Below, in pieces: positions 6,191-9,514 of a stretch of DNA of 9,514 nt; the stretch's first letter is position 1; each line of letters begins with the position of its first letter. The DNA lies in contig DGRT01000132.1 of the NCBI GenBank assembly GCA_002391105.1, forward strand, positions 2,043 through 11,556. The letters run 5' to 3'. The stretch comes from Lachnospiraceae bacterium UBA4381. Lineage in GTDB: Bacteria; Bacillota; Clostridia; Lachnospirales; Lachnospiraceae. The notes under the pieces were generated by a model. It made no database searches. It was not told the origin of the DNA and saw only the letters and a list, made by a program, of their open reading frames with translations. The position numbers and the translations under genes are program-made.

Positions 6191-6963
6191 TAAAACTCCC
6201 AACCCCATTTATTAAAATATATCACAAGGGACTTCATGAATCTCATGATGCCTCTGAGACTTCCTGTATTATCACGCTGCCAATTATGGTGGGCAGTTGC
6301 TAAAGGATAGAATATTATCTTATTTCCATTTTCTCTCACCCTTCTGGAAAGGTCCGTATCCTCCAGATACATAAAATACCTGTTGCTGAACCCTCTCATC
6401 CTCTTCAGATACTTAGTGGATGCCCCGAAAAAGCAGCCCGTACAGAATTCAATCGCTTCAGGCTCCGTAAAATCTTCTGCCTTTCTGGTATATCTGTCTC
6501 TCAGAAAATGAAATCCCGGAAACTTACTTATAATTACATATCTTATAGTAGGACAGTATTTGGGAAGATATTGCTCAGTACCATCATTATTCAGTATCCT
6601 TGGTGTGACAAGTCCGACTTTATCACCCCTTAGCCTGCTCTCCTCAAGGTACCCTGCAAGCTCACCTATAGTATCCATATCCAGATAAATATCGGGATTA
6701 ATTACAAAATGATAATCCGAATGGACCCTCTTTATTATGGAATTATGACCGGCACCAAAGCCTCTGTTCGTATCACTTTTTATCAGAGTGACCTCCGGAT
6801 AGGACTCTTCTATTATCTTGATAGTACGGTCTGATGATGCATTATCATATACATACAGCTCAAACTCATAGTCCTTATCCTTAGTATATTCAAGAACTGT
6901 TTTCAGACATCTGTCTATAGTTCTGTCATTATTGTAGGTTACGATACTTCCAGTAATCTTCAT
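6190..6963 (-). CDS. Family 2 glycosyltransferase, WbbL/rhamnosyltransferase-like
   Basis: This 257-residue cytoplasmic or membrane-associated GT-A enzyme probably adds a sugar to a lipid-linked glycan. It begins with the usual strand MKITGSIVTYNN. It carries DNASSD (residues 40-45), NRGFGAGHN (66-74), NPDIYLD (89-95, where NPD replaces the classical DxD of many GT2 enzymes), FCTGCFFGA (173-181) and the catalytic-base region FMYLEDTDLSRRV (197-209). This set is typical of the WbbL-like subgroup, many of which transfer rhamnose. dTDP-rhamnose is a plausible donor because rfbD is nearby, but specificity cannot be read from sequence. No membrane helix is evident. The ATG at 6963 is preferred, with AAGG five bases upstream; a GTG two codons earlier (6969) is possible. 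It follows the previous gene by 16 bp. Confidence 0.9.
   Translation of the reverse strand: MKITGSIVTYNNDRTIDRCLKTVLEYTKDKDYEFELYVYDNASSDRTIKIIEESYPEVTLIKSDTNRGFGAGHNSIIKRVHSDYHFVINPDIYLDMDTIGELAGYLEESRLRGDKVGLVTPRILNNDGTEQYLPKYCPTIRYVIISKFPGFHFLRDRYTRKAEDFTEPEAIEFCTGCFFGASTKYLKRMRGFSNRYFMYLEDTDLSRRVRENGNKIIFYPLATAHHNWQRDNTGSLRGIMRFMKSLVIYFNKWGWEF
6196..6200 (-). promoter_or_regulatory. Ribosome binding site fixing the start of the two-membrane-segment protein
   Basis: GGGAG on the minus strand lies five bases before the ATG at 6190 and within the last codons of the upstream glycosyltransferase. It supports the shorter start and re-initiation at the TAATG junction. Confidence 0.7.
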
Positions 6964-6979
6964 ATCCACCTTACCTGTA

Positions 6980-7954
6980 CTAACACCAAACCAGTTGAAC
7001 CAGCTTCTTCAGTGCGCCACTCTTATATACTCCATGCTTCTGGAAGAAATTCATTCTTTCCATCTTCCCGGCCATCAGCAGCTCAGAATATTCCTTCATG
7101 ACATCCACTGTTTCCTGACCTCTTGCCTCCCGGATCCGGTCTTCATATCTTCTGACTATATATCCTGCCTGACGGTAGCTCTTATCCATATCCTTCAGGA
7201 ACTTATCTCTTCCAAAGCTGAATCTTGCCTTATATTCATCTATTGTATCAGCAGCATGTGCTCCAACCATATTACCCGAGTGCTGTCTGTACCTGATAAG
7301 CGGTTCATCGATAAATGCTATCTTTCCCGTTGCAGCAACCAGAATAGCAGCATAATGATCATACATCAGAAGCATCTCGCTGGAGGGAGCCTCTTTAAGA
7401 AGCTCAACCGCCGCCTTGTTCATCATAACTGTACAGCCTGTAACTGTATTCTGTATCAGAAGCTGAGCCAGACTGTCCTCTCTTGGAAGCTTCTGATAAT
7501 CATAAAAGGAAGCAGCTATCTTTTTACCATTTTCATCCATAAGTGACAGATCAGTATGAACCAGAAGCGGTGTGGTCTTACCATACTTTTCTTCCAGCTT
7601 TCTCATACATGCATAGGTTTCCTCAGTCTTTCTGCGATACCACATATCATCCTGATCTGAAAACATAACATAATCCGCCTGAGACAGTCTGAGCAGTCTC
7701 ATAAAATTCCCTGAAGGCGAGCCGGTAGGCTTCTTGTCATCAAGGATATGAACCTCCATAGGGCTTTCTCTTCTTGCCCTGTAATACTCAACTCTGTTCT
7801 TTATTATTTCCAGAGTATTATCTGTGGAACCGTCATCTCTGATTATCAGTCTGAGTTCCTGATCAAGTGTGTCTCTGGACTGAGTAACCAGTGACTTGAT
7901 CTGTTTATCTATAAATCTTTCACCATTATAAGTCGCGAGTAATATGTCAATCAT
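6980..7954 (-). CDS. Family 2 glycosyltransferase (RfbG-like)
   Basis: This 324-residue GT-A fold enzyme probably transfers the second or a later sugar in assembly of a lipid-linked oligosaccharide. Features are the N-terminal strand MIDILLATYNGERFI, RDDGSTDNT (residues 39-47) for nucleotide-sugar binding, SGNFMRLL (81-88), the metal-binding SDQDDMW (99-105), NTVTGCTVMMN (169-179), MYDHYAA (197-203) and RYRQHSGNMVGA (221-232). The last motif, with SDQDD, marks the RfbG-like bacterial subgroup often annotated as rhamnosyltransferase. The C-terminal 90 residues are basic and helical and may associate with the membrane. The ATG at 7954 has a GGGGGA ribosome binding site. The start overlaps the end of the phosphotransferase gene by four bases (ATGA). 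The donor and acceptor are unknown. Confidence 0.92.
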   Translation of the reverse strand: MIDILLATYNGERFIDKQIKSLVTQSRDTLDQELRLIIRDDGSTDNTLEIIKNRVEYYRARRESPMEVHILDDKKPTGSPSGNFMRLLRLSQADYVMFSDQDDMWYRRKTEETYACMRKLEEKYGKTTPLLVHTDLSLMDENGKKIAASFYDYQKLPREDSLAQLLIQNTVTGCTVMMNKAAVELLKEAPSSEMLLMYDHYAAILVAATGKIAFIDEPLIRYRQHSGNMVGAHAADTIDEYKARFSFGRDKFLKDMDKSYRQAGYIVRRYEDRIREARGQETVDVMKEYSELLMAGKMERMNFFQKHGVYKSGALKKLVQLVWC

Positions 7955-9354
7955 TTAGTTTCCCCCGTCACCATACCGTCGTATAATTTGTCATATTTTT
8001 CAATCTTCTCTTCATATTCCGCTCCAAATGCCTCTGTGGAATCCTTCTTAAAGAGAACTATAAGGGTCTGGAATACCAGCTTTACATCCAGCCAGAAGCT
8101 GTACTCTTCTATATACATCAGATCAAGTATCAGCTTATCCTTTGGAGAAGTATTATATTTTCCTGCAATCTGAGCATAGCCTGTTATTCCCGCCTTCACT
8201 CGGAGTCTATATTCAAATTCCGGAAGATCATTAGTATAGTTAAATATATTTGCAAGCATCTCAGGTCTCGGTCCTACTATGGACATATCTCCCTTGATAA
8301 CATTTACAAACTGAGGTATCTCATCTATTCTGAAACGTCTGAGTATATTTCCAACAGGAGTTATCCTGTCATCATCCACCACCGAAAGGTAATTATCTAC
8401 ATTTTCCTTCATGGTACGCAGCTTATATACAGAGAATATCTTTCCACCTCTGGTTGCACGGTTCTGTTTAAAGAATATAGGTCCTTTATCATATGACTTA
8501 ATAGCAACTGCCGCTATAAGAAGTATAGGAAATGTAATCACAAGTGCTATAACCGACAGCACTATATCAAAGGATCTTTTTACGAACTTCTGCTCCGAGG
8601 TAAGGCCATTTGAGGACAGCTCAAACAGAGAAACATCATCCAGAAGAACATGATGCGCATTTAACTCCACCACATCTGCCATTTCAGGATTGATATATAC
8701 ATTTTTCATGTTCTGATAACAGAACTCAACTATCTGTGTTCTCTCCATTACCGGAACGTCATATATGAATATGGTATCGTACTTCGGAATAGCATCCCTC
8801 AGCTTCTCATTCTTATAATCCATATTTCTGCAGATTTCATACTGAAGTCTGTACTTTCGTACACATCTGCTGATCTCCTTCAGAGATCTCTCAGAAGAAG
8901 TGATGATAAGGCACTTCTCCGGATCAAATATTTTAAAATATATCCAGTTTCCTCCGTAGGTTGCTCCTATGATTATAAGCACCTGAAGTACAAAAACTAT
9001 AGGCAGCAGCCAGGGCTGACTGAAGGTGAAATTACGGTCATTGACATCGTTAGTGTTCATGACTGCCAGCATAAGATAGGCAACCAGATCTGTCATAACC
9101 GCTGCAAGACTAAGCGATATTATGATAGGCTTGCTCTTTCTTTTTCCAATATCAAAGCTTCCATAGATTTTTACAAACAGGTATCCGGATATCAGATAAC
9201 TGAGAGTGGTAACCGCCGCCGTTCTGGATATGGACAGCAGTTGCCAGTTCTTTATTGCAAATAATCTATAGAAGGTCCAGTATATCAGCAAATAAAGTAT
9301 TAATTTGAACAGGAGAACCAGCAGATTCCCGCAGGATCGTAATTTTTCTTTCAT
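7951..9354 (-). CDS. Polyprenyl-phosphate sugar-1-phosphate transferase (WbaP/polyprenyl glycosylphosphotransferase type)
   Basis: This 467-residue integral membrane enzyme starts glycan synthesis by moving a sugar-1-phosphate from a nucleotide sugar to undecaprenyl phosphate on the cytoplasmic face. Four hydrophobic helices precede residue 140 (about 9-34, 44-66, 77-98, 114-140). A soluble Rossmann-like CoA-binding-type domain follows (about 145-245). The C-terminal catalytic domain begins with the re-entrant helix FDIVLSVIALVITFPILLI (262-280) and holds YKLRTM (310-315), the catalytic Asp-Glu dyad in RIDEIPQ (342-348), VGPRPE (360-365) and VKAGITGYAQ (386-395). The architecture and length match the large exopolysaccharide-type family. 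The ATG at 9354 is preferred because GGAG (9361-9364) sits six bases upstream; the ATG at 9366 has no ribosome binding site. It is the first gene of the operon, directly after a terminator. The sugar (often Glc, Gal or an acetamido sugar) cannot be told from sequence. Confidence 0.95.
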   Translation of the reverse strand: MKEKLRSCGNLLVLLFKLILYLLIYWTFYRLFAIKNWQLLSISRTAAVTTLSYLISGYLFVKIYGSFDIGKRKSKPIIISLSLAAVMTDLVAYLMLAVMNTNDVNDRNFTFSQPWLLPIVFVLQVLIIIGATYGGNWIYFKIFDPEKCLIITSSERSLKEISRCVRKYRLQYEICRNMDYKNEKLRDAIPKYDTIFIYDVPVMERTQIVEFCYQNMKNVYINPEMADVVELNAHHVLLDDVSLFELSSNGLTSEQKFVKRSFDIVLSVIALVITFPILLIAAVAIKSYDKGPIFFKQNRATRGGKIFSVYKLRTMKENVDNYLSVVDDDRITPVGNILRRFRIDEIPQFVNVIKGDMSIVGPRPEMLANIFNYTNDLPEFEYRLRVKAGITGYAQIAGKYNTSPKDKLILDLMYIEEYSFWLDVKLVFQTLIVLFKKDSTEAFGAEYEEKIEKYDKLYDGMVTGETK

Positions 9355-9360
9355 AAAATG

Positions 9361-9364
9361 CTCC
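9361..9364 (-). promoter_or_regulatory. Ribosome binding site favouring the 9354 start
   Basis: GGAG on the minus strand stands six bases before the ATG at 9354 and overlaps the alternative upstream ATG (9364-9366), which itself has no matching site upstream. Confidence 0.6.
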
Positions 9365-9386
9365 ATTCAAGCACATAGTTGGTTAG

Positions 9387-9415
9387 ATTTTACCACACAC
9401 TGCCAAGATAATAAA
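9387..9415 (-). promoter_or_regulatory. Weak candidate promoter of the glycosyltransferase operon
   Basis: TAAAAT (9387-9392) is a five-of-six -10 box with a poor -35, TTTATT (9410-9415), 17 bases upstream. A promoter is expected in the roughly 60 bases between the terminator and the first gene, and this is the best match seen there. It would give a leader of about 25 bases. Confidence 0.35.
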
Positions 9416-9424
9416 GACATTTTG

Positions 9425-9465
9425 AAAAAAGGCCATACCAATCACACCAAGTGACCGGATGACCT
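9425..9465 (-). terminator. Intrinsic terminator upstream of the glycosyltransferase operon
   Basis: On the minus strand AGGTCAT-CCGGTCAC pairs with GTGATTGG-T-ATGGCCT around a five-base loop (TTGGT). This is about 15 pairs including three G-T wobbles and one bulged base, followed by six T residues (9425-9430). It begins about ten bases after a stop codon at 9476 and so probably ends the upstream transcription unit. Confidence 0.7.
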
Positions 9466-9475
9466 GATTATACAT

Positions 9476-9514
9476 CTATCCTCTGAAAGAGCTCTTATCT
9501 TTCAGCACAATCGA
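9476..9514 (-). CDS. Possible C-terminal end of an upstream gene
   Basis: One minus-strand frame enters from the right edge and reads SIVLKDKSSFRG before a TAG at 9476-9478, directly ahead of the terminator. The other frames stop sooner: one gives DCAER and a TAA at 9495-9497, the third a TGA after three codons. The position against the terminator supports a gene end here, but twelve residues are too few for identification and the second frame cannot be excluded. An eight-base inverted repeat (9483-9490 with 9498-9505) lies within these codons. Confidence 0.4.
   Translation of the reverse strand, partial: SIVLKDKSSFRG

Noticed and set aside
6995..7546. 183-residue plus-strand open frame
   Set aside because: It lies wholly antisense to a well-supported GT2 gene, and its translation is rich in Cys, Ile, Leu and Ser as expected of a shadow frame, with no domain.
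9467..9472. Perfect TATAAT as promoter of the glycosyltransferase operon
   Set aside because: No -35 at proper spacing, and initiation here would fall inside the terminator hairpin (9430-9465), so AT-rich spacing after a stop codon is more likely.

Overview
All recognisable genes in this window lie on the minus strand. The gene content points to a gut-type Firmicute, most likely Lachnospiraceae (Coprococcus/Butyrivibrio/Roseburia-like). The reasons are a long adenylosuccinate lyase of the type common in Clostridia, strong GGAGG-type ribosome binding sites, moderate-to-low GC, and a clostridial glycosyltransferase operon. The genus is inferred from protein character and no database was searched.

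Layout in the direction of transcription (right to left). At 9476-9514 the last codons of an upstream gene may enter the window, followed by a strong intrinsic terminator (9425-9465). A compact five-gene operon then runs from 9354 to 3930: a polyprenyl-phosphate sugar phosphotransferase, two family-2 glycosyltransferases, a small protein with two membrane segments and a long helical tail, and a membrane-anchored protein joining a substrate-binding domain to a von Willebrand A (VWA) domain. Most junctions overlap (ATGA, TAATG, ATGA), so translation is probably coupled. After a 134-bp gap come purB and, 33 bp further on, rfbD/rmlD (dTDP-4-dehydrorhamnose reductase). rfbD ends at a hairpin terminator within a composite of inverted repeats (1257-1368) that resembles a REP/BIME element. 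A 5-formyltetrahydrofolate cyclo-ligase gene follows, then a likely promoter (552-580). The last gene is the start of a protein whose N-terminal region is a Q/P/G/Y-rich nonapeptide repeat encoded by a 27-bp tandem array; it runs off the left edge.

How the genes fit together. The phosphotransferase loads the first sugar phosphate onto undecaprenyl phosphate, and the two glycosyltransferases extend the lipid-linked oligosaccharide. RmlD, in a neighbouring unit, supplies dTDP-L-rhamnose, a plausible donor because both transferases resemble rhamnosyltransferase-type GT2 enzymes. No flippase, polymerase or ligase is visible. The least explained part is the tail of the operon, where the substrate-binding/VWA protein and its two-membrane-segment partner are coupled to surface-glycan synthesis. 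A role in surface polysaccharide assembly, sensing or envelope stress is possible, but this is inference. purB and the cyclo-ligase are ordinary housekeeping genes.
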